A stretch of 64,000 nt of DNA, taken from the NCBI GenBank assembly GCA_002633005.1, contig NMRA01000022.1, forward strand, positions 929,357-993,356, given 5' to 3'. Source of the stretch: Phoronis australis. Taxonomy: Eukaryota > Phoronida > Phoronidae. The notes under the pieces are model-generated. The model was not told the origin of the DNA, ran no database searches, and worked only from the letters and a program-made list of their open reading frames with translations. Both the position numbers and the translations under genes were made by a program. Positions 21,523 to 34,200 of the stretch are shown here, one piece after another; the first letter of the stretch is position 1, and the number at the start of each line of letters is the position of its first letter.

Positions 21523-21762
21523 GGGTAAATCACAATCAAGGTCCATATTCGGTGGCCACTTTTGATGAAAAATTCTATGGTCTGATGCATCGAAGTTGTA
21601 TAAAAGGGTAGTAAACTACAACTTGTGGTCACAGCTCTTTTTTAATTTGCACAACTAAATAACCTTTTACATATGAGATTCAGTTTCCATTCAGCAAGTG
21701 ACCAAAAAAATTATTAGCCCATAACACAGCTTTCGAATATGGACCTTGATTGTGATTTACCC
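21523..21762. mobile_element. 240-bp MITE with 29-bp perfect terminal inverted repeats
   Basis: The arms at 21523-21551 (starting gggtaaatcacaatcaag) and 21734-21762 are exact reverse complements. The interior is AT-rich and non-coding. Perfect arms suggest a young insertion. No target duplication is obvious. Confidence 0.85.
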
Positions 21763-22250
21763 GATTGTACTATTGTCAATGAATTCTTCAAAGGGATGAT
21801 GATATTGGCCTCTGAAATTTTAGAGTGCTACAAGTTACCAGAAACATTGCAATTTTTGATGTTATATTTGCTCATTAGGAAGATAGCAATTATAATTATG
21901 CATTTAGATATATGGTATCATAGGAAAACCTTTTAAAATGCACAATTCCTGCAGATAATGGTCTATATATATGGCATGAAAATATTTATTCTAAGGGAAA
22001 TTTCACTTATTAAGCTGAAGTAAAGGCAATTAATCACATTTTGTAGGAAAGCTCAGCAAGATAACTAAATGAATAAATCAATGCATTTGTGATCGTCAAG
22101 AAGTTTAAAAGTTTTTGGTTGTATGGATTGGAAATTTATTAAGTACTTGGTCTAAGGTGATTATGGTAATCAAAAATGTTGATTCCTTGTAACAATGTTA
22201 ATCGATTAGCTTAGTCATTTTGCACGTTTGTTTACTTTGCAATATTTTAG

Positions 22251-25200
22251 ATGTCTGACTTGTTACCAAGTCTGAACCATGTGTATGAAAAATGGGAAAA
22301 GAAAAAGCCATTCACTGGCGGATCAGTGTCAGCTTCCAATGTAACCACAAGAAACTTCCCTGACCGAGAGGCATGGGTATCAAAGTACAGAGACAATTTA
22401 CAAGTGCCTGATCGCAGACGAAGAAGACGAGAGAAGGCTGTACCACTGCCATCTTTTGTGAGTTTCTTTGTTAAATTTGGCAAGGGGATTGAATGATGCT
22501 CTGAAATGGGAATTTTCACATCTCATACGGTATTCAACCTTCCTCTTATGCAGAGGCAGAAAAACTTCTGCGATTGACCTAGTTTTTGCAAAGTAGGGCT
22601 TTGTTGCGCTCAACTCTTATTCTGCATTTTAACTCCCTGTGCAATGTCAGTTAAACTTTGTTAGGATCAAAAGACTGGCAAACTAATCTTATGCATGGAA
22701 TACAATTTTTAACTGAACTGCAGGCCAAGTGCTCTAGGTGCATTGTGGGTATCTTGTGTATCTTGGGTTTATACTTGGTTCACTCATCTGAGTGATTAAA
22801 ACAATTATTTGCAATCACAGATATACGGGGTTGTCGAGTTAGTTCTGTTCCTGTAAAGGTGCTTTACTTGTAACACGAATGTTATGGTTTGTAATCGCGG
22901 TACCAAATCACTTATGTTCAAAATTCGTGATTTTGTGACTAGTGACGCTTTGCAGAGTATAAAATAAATACATATTGAAACATGTGTTGCCTGCATTGTA
23001 CCAAATTTCAGACATTCCGGTTGGTTTTGTGTCTCTATGGTGATTCTTGAATTTGGGATGGCCAGTATTAATAGTCTTATTTCTAAAATTTGGTACAAAC
23101 TCCAGCCTTGAGCAAGTTAATTAATTTTTCTCTTCCCAAATTGAAGAATTTTTTTGTCATAAATTGTGCATAATCAAACAGGGCTCGTTTCTTCAAAAGC
23201 AGAACATTATTTCTTGCGAATTTAGTGTATCTAAGAGCAGATTTATGCGCATACCATTAAATTCAGGTTTGCTGCAGACTGACTGGTAGAGAGTGTTGGT
23301 CTTGTTCAGGTTACAAGAGACATCATGAGAGTTTCAGCTGCTGTTCAATATTCTGGAGGAATTTTGTATTTTATTAGTTAATTTGGTCCTGCTGTGTGAC
23401 TAGCTATAGGATCTATTATTTACCCGAAAAAACACAGTTTACTATTCCTTGAGTTAAAACGTTACTTAAATATTTACATTTTTTTCCAAACTAGTAATGG
23501 AAAACTGATTAGCATTAAGAGTGCGGTAAATAGTCTTCAGTGCGTGACACAATTAGTAGATGAAGAAAATTTTAATTTATTGAAAATGTTCACAACTTAA
23601 TGGTTTTCTTTAAGTTACAAGTTGCATATACAACAAACACAATATGGCATTTTGGAAAACTAAAAACATTTTTGACATCTCACCTCCCATCAACTAATGT
23701 CTTATCATTTTATTGTGCTTTTCATTTTGCTAAGTCTTAAAAAGTCATGGCTATGTGACCCAATAAGTGGCAGATCGCAGTAGTCTGTAAGCTCTTTCCT
23801 TTCAGAAAATATTCACTTATAAGGAGTGTAAGTCATTAGTTTAATGTGTAGATAATTGACTAAATACACACACTTGTCAATAAGTCAAAGCGTTAGTTGT
23901 ACTACAGTGTTCTCCACGACCTGTTTTGACTCGACGCGGTAACAGATTTGGATTTTGCCCCGTCGAGTTTGGGGAAAGCGCGTCAAGTTTAAAAATTGTT
24001 AGTACTACTAGTAACATTTTGATTCGGTCAGTTCCATGACTTTCAGGTCATAATACTGAGTTTTGAAAAGTCATAACTGATCAAGTTTACATTGCTTACC
24101 ACAACCATGAGAGTCATTAAGGACCTTCCTCTTCAGGCTGACTCTAACTCTCTGGGTGAATTCAAAGTGGTGCCTACCATTCTCCCCGAGAACAAACATC
24201 GCCGACCGTTCATGGGCTTGACTTGTAGCCAGTGCACGCCAGATAGCAGGGTAAGTTCATTAACTTAATTTATACACCATCACACCCAGCGAGGAAGTTG
24301 TTCTATGAATAGTATTGTCTTCCACTTGTGAGAATCGTCTAACATGACATTGTTACTGCCAGTTTCTATAGGTGTGTTACCCCTTTTGATAATTTCTCTG
24401 TTGATTATAGTCCATAGCTAACGTTTTCAAAAGCATACAAATCGTACTCGATACAGTATTTCTTAACTTATTTAGCACACATTATGGTGAACAGTTCAGC
24501 GAAGTTATTGTAAGATGGCGCTTTCATGATATTTGGTCGTAAGGCCTTTCTGTTTTTGACAGTGTTTGCCGTCAAAACTGGCAAGGAACTCTCACTCTCC
24601 CCAGTTGGAAACTAAAATTTCAACTTCACAAGGAAGCCGTTTGCCACATTCGGACAGTGACAATGTACTAGAAACTGACATATTGAAAAAATTGACTCTT
24701 GATCAGGCTAAAAGCTGATCCAAACAAAGGCGGTATGGTGTAGCAGGAACCCGTTTTGCATTCATTACACGTTCAGTGATTTTTTAGTGCAAAGAATCCA
24801 GCAGATACGTGGATAAATTGAAGCAGAATGCTTATACCACCAAAATGATAATAATTATTAAAACCAAGTATTAAACAAATAGTTGCCAGTCACCGCCCGC
24901 TGTGAGCAAACGCAGGCAGTGACCCCTGCCGAAAACTCCAATGTCATCAAAGTTAAGTGTTACCATTGTAGCAAAGCATTGACGCCTTGTTGTTAATCTT
25001 CCTTTTTTACTTCAGAGTAAACTTGCTCTGTTAATTTCGATTCAAGACCAAAGTTAAGTGTTCCCATTGACCGAAGTTTTGGCGATACCGAAGCTTTGGA
25101 GGCACTGGAAAAAGCCTTTTAATGTCATGGGTATTAGTTTTGGTCACTGATTTTCCAGTTAATGTTTTTGACATGTCTGACTTTAAAATGACCATAACTT

Positions 25201-28200
25201 TGACCATGACAACATGAAACGTAACGGTGTCTGAAATTGTATATCTTCAACTTGAAAAAATCCTATCGAGTAAATATCTGAACACTTCACTATCTTCTCA
25301 AAAAATTGATATGTCATGAACATGTTCATATTAACTAACTGTTCATTTTGCTGTTTCTGAACCTTAATTTTTTACACCTGTTTGGATCTCTCTTTCTCAT
25401 GTCAATGTTTTTGATATCTGTTGCACTTTTGTAGAATCACCTCTATGAGGACTCCTTCCCTCTTCTCGGCATCAGGGACTTGTTGCGTGTCCCCACGGAA
25501 ACCAGAAATAACAACATCATTGTCAGAAGTTTGTGTCACGTAATCTATACATTCCGACGGAACGTCAACCATCGATATCCCGATGTTTCCATAGCTGTGA
25601 TGACCAATCAAAATGTAGCTGAAGCCATTAGACGAGCGGCTCTTGATGAGTTAGCAGGTGTCTAGTATTGTACTGGTCATTCCACAGGTGTCTAGTATTG
25701 TACTGGTCATTCCACAGGTGTCTAGTATTGTACTGGTCATTCCACAGGTGTCTAGTATTGTACTGGTCATTCCACAGGTGTCTAGTATTGTACTGGTCAT
25801 TCCACAGGTGTCTAGTATTTTACTGGTCATTCCACAGGTGTCATACTATTGAATTCATGGTCAACGTTTTTTAGTTTCTATTCAATATGTGGAAAAGTGG
25901 AATGTGCTTTCTCTAAATTCCAAACCACGCTATGATGTAAGAGAAAATGCCTGAACTTAGCATGAGTTTTCTAACAGCTATCGTTAAACAACGCAGTGTA
26001 ATTTTTTAATGTTTTTAGCACTGTAGTTGGCACTAAAAACAAATGAAAAAGGCCAATTACTTACAGGAGTCCCGCACTTTGACAACCAGTTTCACTGAAC
26101 ATTGGCTATCAAGCTGGTTCTCAAAATATGGGATTGCTATAAGTCCTTGTTGCCTGTTTGACAGTAGTTTTTATTTGAAATTGAGAAAGATCTACTTTTC
26201 CTGTCTTGGTCATATTCTGCTGTGCAAGAGTTTCTATCTTTACGACTCAAAAGTGAATAATTAGCAAATCTGTTTAGCAACTATAAGTGTATTTTCTATG
26301 TGTTGAAAAACAGCTCTCAGGTGGACACAACTCTCTAATAGTCAGATAAATGGCTGCTTGGTTTGGGAATTTGTGAATTTTGAATTTTTGATTCAACTTA
26401 CCAATTTAAATCATTCTTTGTCAGTCAATAAATCTTAAGTACAGTAAGACTAGCCATGAAGTTCCGAATTCTTTTTTCTCACATTTTCAAATTGATTTGA
26501 TATTTTTGGCGAAGTAGTTATTGTATATCCCGTCCATATTTACATCTGATTCAATTTAAGTGAATACGATTAGACTAAGTCTCTTTTTAAGTAATATGGA
26601 TACTTATCAACAACTCAGACACTGATTATGCATGTACTACATAGCTAAAGAGTCACACATGGTCACATCATGAACTTGAAATGACTAGGTCACGTATTGT
26701 GACGATGTAAAACTCTAGTGTTGTATCTATTCTATGCATATATTATTTTCCCTGTTGCTAATATATTCTGTTGTTGTTATTTGGGAGCTTTGTTTTCAGA
26801 CGAGGAATCAAATACAAAGAAGTTTGTGAAAGTCATGAAGGCTGCAAACATTAAAGCTAGAAAGATCCTGAAGAAGATGAAAGCAGGAATATCCGTAACA
26901 CTTGTCAGGTACTGTGTTTAAAGCGGTTACACAGCCTTCCATCACAAACTGCATCTTTTAGTTTAGATCACTTACTATGTTGAAGTTGGTCTCAAATTGA
27001 TCTCACATTCAAAATTAGAGGACTGGTACTTGCAAGGCTTTTAATGCCATTTTATGCACCTAACGTGGTCTCAATAAATATAGAACTTTCAGATCTTTCA
27101 AAACCCAGAAATCACTGCTCGCCTTAGGGACAATTTGAGACAAATTTTATATTCTTTAAGTGGTCTAAATGGAATGCTCTCGTGGACGGAACACGGGTTT
27201 ATAGCTCCTGTAACTGAACTGAGATTTATACCTAGTCTTGCTCTGGCACCGTGCAGACAGCGAATCTCGTTAATTGTTGTTGGCATGGTCAGCTTATTGG
27301 TTTTGCTTGAATCTTTGATGGATTCTTGATTGATTGTTTGAATATTTTGCCATTTGATTTTATGAATTTGAGTTTTTTTAAGGTTATATTTTACTTTCAA
27401 AATCTTAGCTAGATCTTTCATCACTATAAAAGTTGCCTTGCATGAAATCGCCAAATTCCAATAATACTAGCCTTATGGATTGCACACCAGGTGGCACAAA
27501 GGTTAGTCGTTCCTGTGTGAGTTATCTCTCTTCCTTGTGAAAGTCTGTTCTGACTCTTTATATTGAATTTCTTGAGTCCCATGACTGGATCCTTACTGAG
27601 GTTCAGGGTTATCTACTTCATCACCAACATTCTTTATATGGGATTTGTGGTTTGCCTGTTCCTTTCAGGTCAAGGCCCTCAGACATGTCTCTGATTAATA
27701 GTATTGTTCTTTTTTTCTCAGGTTCACAGGATGGTTTCTTGTCAAAGCACTGGGCTACCTCCTCACGTCTGTTCAAGTCCACGAAGGACAGATGTTAATG
27801 GTTAAAAAAGCATCTGAGGTGTGACTTTTGTATTTAGTATTAATTTTGTATATATTGGCTTTTCATATAAAGTGCAAACATTATGTCTCATAGGTGCTTT
27901 TGGTCTGAAGAAATTGGTTGTGGTAGACACAATTTTTTAAATCTTGATGCTAAACTTGGGTAATATGCATTTTTGTTTGCCCACTTATTTTTATGTGGTC
28001 CCATGTTGCTGTCATCTCTGTCCGGCTATTAAGTGTCCATGGCTGTATCTCCTAGCAGGATCATTGCAAAATTTAGGAAATGTATTCCCATGAGTGTGAC
28101 AATGGATGACGGCGACTATTGGATAGATCCGACTACCAATGGTCTCAGTGCTAATTTTTTTTTAAATTTGCCTTGTACCCTTGACAGACCTTCATGAAAT

Positions 28201-31200
28201 TTTGGCATATAGATATGTATTAAGGAGACCACAATGTCTTCCAGTTTTAGGATAGATTTGACGTATTTTGTACCACCTGTGTTTTTGGCATTTGCTTCTA
28301 TTTCTGCGAAACCACTTGAAGAATCATAATGAAAACTGTCACATGAGATGAGCTCTGCTGAATTTAATTTTCGGACAGCTACAATTACTTTGGCACCTTC
28401 TTGTAGAACTTTTATTTCCATACACAGCTGCATTTCCTAAGTCCCTTACAGGATCTTTCTGACACTAGAAGATGACCACTTTCTGACACATCCAGCTACT
28501 GCTGTGACCCCTGGTGGCAGTTTTATTTTTTTGTACTTTCCTGTGTATCTTCATAGTTCTTTGACAAATTTTTATGAAATATGGTAAAATGGTTTGCATT
28601 AAGGAGATGATGATGCTTTCCTATTTTTGGATGGGAATTTTGTCTTACTTTGCATTTGATATCTACCAACTTCCTTGATTGATGTTCATGAAAGTTGGCA
28701 AATAAGTTTCTGTCTTTGAGGCTACGACTCCTGCTCTAGTGAAGGAGCATTTGACGTATGCTGCACACCCTACTGGCCTTTGTTACTATTTTGTTTGATT
28801 GTTCATCTCCTTATCTGCCACACCTGTTGAGGAATTACGATGAAAGATGGCTGGCGCAATCCTGATGAGAAGAGCATTGCTGACATGCTGTGTGTTCCCT
28901 AGAGGCTACATGTATATTAAGTTTATCAGTGTTGCACCCTCTTGTGGCTGTGTTCAAAATATTGATCATCCCTCGTATCTGTATTTTTTACCATGCACAT
29001 AGTGGGCAAGTATCAGTGCTTTGCATTGCCCTTAAGTTATTTAATATCACGACTACTCACATTTGAATTGGACCACTTGAACCACAAGTAAATAGTTTTC
29101 GCTTGTTATGTTAACGTATAATTTTTGAACTTTGTAAGAGCTGATATCACTTAGGACTGTGTTCAACTAGCTGACTGGGTTATTTAATTATATCTGTCTC
29201 AAAAGATATATTAATTAATAGCCGCATGTTGACTAGGTTGGTTCTCGAACTTGACACTAGATGGAGTGATTGCTGCATCATCATGGATGTTTAGCATTTT
29301 TAATTCATTCCAGAATGACCTGCCAATGATTTACCTGCCTATGCACAAGAGTCACTTGGACTACATCCTGTTGACCTATATACTCTACCATTATGACATC
29401 AAGGCACCCCACGTGGCCGCAGGTGATAATCTGGACATTCCTCTCTTTAGGTGAGGTGCGCTTACCTGTTACCAATAGACTTCCATTTTTATGCCCTCAA
29501 ACATTTTCGGGTTGCATTGTAGTCCAGAATCGGAATATTCACTTATTTTGCATAAAGACAATTGCCTAAATTTTAATTTTTCTACTTTTCAAAGGCTGAT
29601 TACTTACTAGGTACAATTAATGGTATATTCAACAAGTGTTGTTTTGTTAGATCTACACAGTACAAACCAGGCTAGTAACAGACTAGCATATCTTAATATG
29701 CAATTTTGTGAAGGAATTTGAGAAACTAGAATTTCACTTGTTGGCCACATTTATGTGCTAAAGAAGTGATTGAAGAATTACCTTGCACTCATAGTCCAAG
29801 TCAAGACATTCGAGGTGAAAAGTCTTAAGTGGGTTTTGGATTAGTCTTTAATGTGTCATATTTCGTACTATGTCAGCAAACAGCATCTTTCACAAAAGAC
29901 CAACTGCATACTATATGTGATATGCCCTAGAACTACAGGATTGGTGTCTATCAACTAGATACATCACCAAAAAACTGGTTTGAAGTTAGTAAATTTGCAT
30001 CCATCTAATTTTTGTTGGACAGAGTCTTAGACAACCAAATTGGGCATCCAATGTTTGCTTTTAATTTCAGACATTTCACAGTTTATTGTACGCAGTAGTG
30101 TCTATCGGATGGAGCTGAAGTCGACATATTTGAATTATTGTCTGCTAGCCTGGGTCTGTAATAGTTACATTTCATGCAAGACTTCCCTCTGAGGTCCTGC
30201 GACATTGACCAAATTTATGTGTGTGTGTTTAAAATTCATTGTGTTTATTTTCAGTTGGTTAATGAGGGGACTTGGAGGGTTTTTCATCCGCAGGCGACTT
30301 GATATGACCAGTGGCAAGAAAGACGTTATTTACAGAGCTATCTTACAGAGTGTATGTCACTGACACTTTTTGCTGTTTTTTTTTTCAACTACCAATAGCA
30401 GATCGTCTTCGTAACTAGAAGTATACCTGGTTGTTTTTTATGGTTGAAACTTTCTAAAACTCTTAAAGTTTGCTTGGAGCACCAAAATATTCACTGAAAA
30501 CTGGAACTAATACTTAAATTTCTTCGTAAGCATTCTTTTCAGCTTGAGATACTGAAATTTGCAAGGTGAGGTGAAAAGTTATAATTTTTTTTGGAAGAAG
30601 GACATTGCCTTTGTAAGCATTTCAGTTCCTTCAGGTACCACCTCAACACTGGTCACAATGTGGCTAAACACTAGCATTTTCACTTGCATTTTTGCTAGTA
30701 GCTAAAACACCAGAAATGTGAACGATTAGTGTCTGTTTTGCTGACAGTTTGGGTTACTCCAAATTTTCTTTCATTTTCACTTGCACTTTTGTAACCACGC
30801 AGCTTACTTTGAAGAACACAAATGTGTAGGGGTAAGAGGTCTTTGTTCATCGTCGCATTAATCAATTCATGGCAGAGAGTGGATGTTCGTAACATCAATT
30901 TTCACTTAAATAACAATTTTGATAGTGAGGAAGTTAACTGTTGGGTAAAATGAGCCCTGTTGGGCAGCTTGCCTGTCTAGCTAAATTGCTAGCATTTTCG
31001 CTAGCATTTTAGCATTTTTGCCGCTCATGTGAACCTAGTATTAATATCTGGATAGGCTCTTTCCATTCAAAATTAGACCCATGCCCTCTAATTTTCAGGA
31101 AAATAGTTTTTCTGTGCTTGAAATGAAGGATTTCTGTTTGCACATTTTAGTACATGTTGGAGTTGCTGAAGAATGGCCAGTCAATGGAGTTTTTTATCGA

Positions 31201-34200
31201 GGGGGGACGGTCAAGAAATGGTAAAGCTATTAGGCCCAAAGGAGGTTTGCTGTCTGTGGTCGTAGACTCAGTTACTAGTGGTAAGTTTGTATTTACATTG
31301 AGGGCAACTGCTCTGTCTGTCGGCTGCACTGACATTTTAAGAAAACATATTTGTGATACAAGTTAGCAGAATAGCACAACTGTGCCGTGGGAACTGTCAG
31401 TGGAAAGTGAATGGGGGGAAGGGTATATTTCATTCAGAGACATTTGAAGTGGATCCCAGCATGAATGTGAACTTTTCATTCGATGGGAATCAGTTAAAAA
31501 TGTTAGGTATTGCCCATACAAGCAAAATAAAAGCAATGTTGCTGTGCATTCTGGGTAAACTGTACTTCTAATTCCTTGCGTCATAGTCAGTCAGAGCTCT
31601 TGTGAAGTGTAGATGATATGTCTAAGAATGTATTGACATAATATAAAAATAAATTGTTTATTGTCTCCTGTTAAAAATATGCGAACTCACTTAACTGGGA
31701 GATGAGTGCGAACTCGTTTCCTGCGTTGTTTTTTTTAGAAAATGTACATAAGCATCGCTTTTATTGTTTTCATGGTGTCTCATTAAACATGCTTCTCAAC
31801 TTCGATTTTTCCAGTTTAAATGCCAGCTTTTCATTTAATCGTACTGACTGTACATGGTAAAATCTGATAATAAACGGTGACAAAATGTTATGTTTTACTT
31901 AATTAGATTTACACAGTACTTATGTCATTGTAGACCATCTGAGGGGTGAGTAAGGTTCTCACTTAATTTCAGTAATAAGCGGTTAGGATTGACAGCTGGT
32001 ACGACTCAGTAAAAAAGTAGCGATTAGACTGGAAGGTCAAAGTCAAGTTCTGTGTTTAGTAAGACTTGTATGAAAGAAGGAATTGGCTGTTCCCAGCATT
32101 AGAGTTAGATACTAGAGAGATATTTACCTGTTGGGTAAACTTGAATAGTGAATTGTGCAAATCTCAATGCTTATGCCCCACACCAGTTCCTCTCTATTGC
32201 ATTCTGGGATAGTTTGTATGCCTAGCAGCAGCGTGAGAGTTTGTATACAGAAGAGATTATTATATTTAGCTGCCCTGTTCAATTATTAAGACTAAAAAAA
32301 TATGTTACAAGTTCTTAGTAAAATTTGTACAATCCAAGACATGTGCTTATAGTTTACCTGGCCCCGGTCTCGTCTCCAATCTCCGTACTCAGACTCGAAT
32401 CATGCTCAGACTCACACTTCATACTCACCGCACATCATTGCCGCCAATTTTTAAAGTCCTTACTACGATTCCTGGCAACTGGCGAATGATAATCCCATGT
32501 CGATGAGTCATTACAAGGGTCAAAAGCAGCTGTGGAGTGGGATTGCCGTGATTGAAGTGCGTGTGCAACGGTTTGTACGGTTTACTAAGGAAAGTTAATG
32601 AAAACAATTTGCTTCCCTGTCAGATTTCACATAATAGTTGAGTCATCCATAATTCCTCAATCCCTGAATGGCATTCCAGATTTTTTTTTGCCGATTTATG
32701 AGTAGACGTCTCGTCCCGTTTACTGATGAACTCTGAATGCCTGTCTATAGTGTACTACAGTCTGTAGTTCTGTAGTAGTATTTATTTATTATAGTGACAA
32801 GTACAATTGAATCAATAGGTATAACATTCGTAAGAAAGATACCCAGCCCAGTTGGGCTTATTAGTCACTTTAACCACACAACTCAGATGTAAGCCTACCA
32901 TAAATGCGTCGGTTTCTAAGTTCAAAAGCAGACTTGATATATTTGGCAAATTGCCCAGGGAAATACTGAAATAACAGTTTTAACGTAATCTAATCTAATG
33001 AAATCTACAAATTTCGGCATTTGAATTGAAACATTATTAAACAGAATAGACCTCTGTGAGTTATAAAGAGAACAGTGTTTTAAGTCGCGTGCCAAATGTC
33101 AGCTAACTTGATACATCCCAGTAAAATGCAAAGATGCAGTATCAAAGTATTGACATCATCATAGGCCTACACGGTTTACTAGAAAAGAACACCACGGCTG
33201 GCAATTAAGATACAAACTTTTGAAATTCGACCTCCCGTCGAAGAAAATGTGCAATTCGAACTCTCCCTTAAAAATGTTGGTTGCAGGCCTGTGATATGGT
33301 ACCTGATTCCCGTACCAGGGTCACCGGCCCACCACTGCATTAATGAAAAAGATAATTTCAATATGCCGTCAATCGTTGCTGTGACCATGCCAATTTTAGG
33401 AGTAATGAGTCAAGTGTAGGCCGGGGAGAATGACCCCTGACTAAATCAGACACTGAGATTTTGGCTGCTCCACTCCGGCCGACTGACTTTCTTTGATAAG
33501 CTGTTTCAAATTTCTTGAGACATTTTCCGGCGGGAGATAAGGAACTCAAGAAGTAAAGCTTAATAATTGGCAAATGTACATGTATCAAGAAATGGTAGGA
33601 GAATATTGTATTGAATAGTTACAGAACACTCAGCATTACACGTTATACTCCTGTAATTGTAGCGAAAGCCGACGATAACATAGTTGCTAGGGTAGTCGAT
33701 GTGTATATAGGGAGTGCTGAATCAGAGCGACTTTTCGCAGTTTTGCATTTCACATCATAACTGAAGAGTTCTTGTCCATAGCAACTCGAGTACGATTCTC
33801 TGAGATTTGAGTACGCGTTTGGAGTCTATTCGAAATTTGACATTAAAATACGCTTTTTCGAGTAGGCCTACGACTCCAGTGAGCACGATTTTGAGTATGA
33901 AGTCTCGAGTATGAGTATGAGCCTGACAGAGATTGCAGACCGGGCCCCGAAGTCACAGTGGACAGAGCTGCAACGTTGACTTTATTCATATCCAATTATT
34001 TCTATAATAAAATACAGTTGCATGCTTCCTGCACTAGTTATTCGTTTAATATTAATTTTTGGATAAGAATTCAAATAAAATAACTTTATTCACCGCTTCT
34101 GTGCTAAACATTCATTACAAAAACACCTGGCAACACTGTACACAATCGGTTGTCAAGCGATAGAGGCATACATTTCCCATAATGCAACTGCGGCGACAAA

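Noticed and set aside
25658-25874. Repeat protein encoded by the 30-bp array (frames with SSIVLVIPQV-type repeats)
   Set aside because: The unit length is divisible by three, so several frames stay open by arithmetic. The array is intronic and starts at a splice donor.
31154-31366. ORF reading through the GPAT exon 8 donor
   Set aside because: A clear GTAAGT donor at 31281 and family alignment end the exon there. The remainder is intron.
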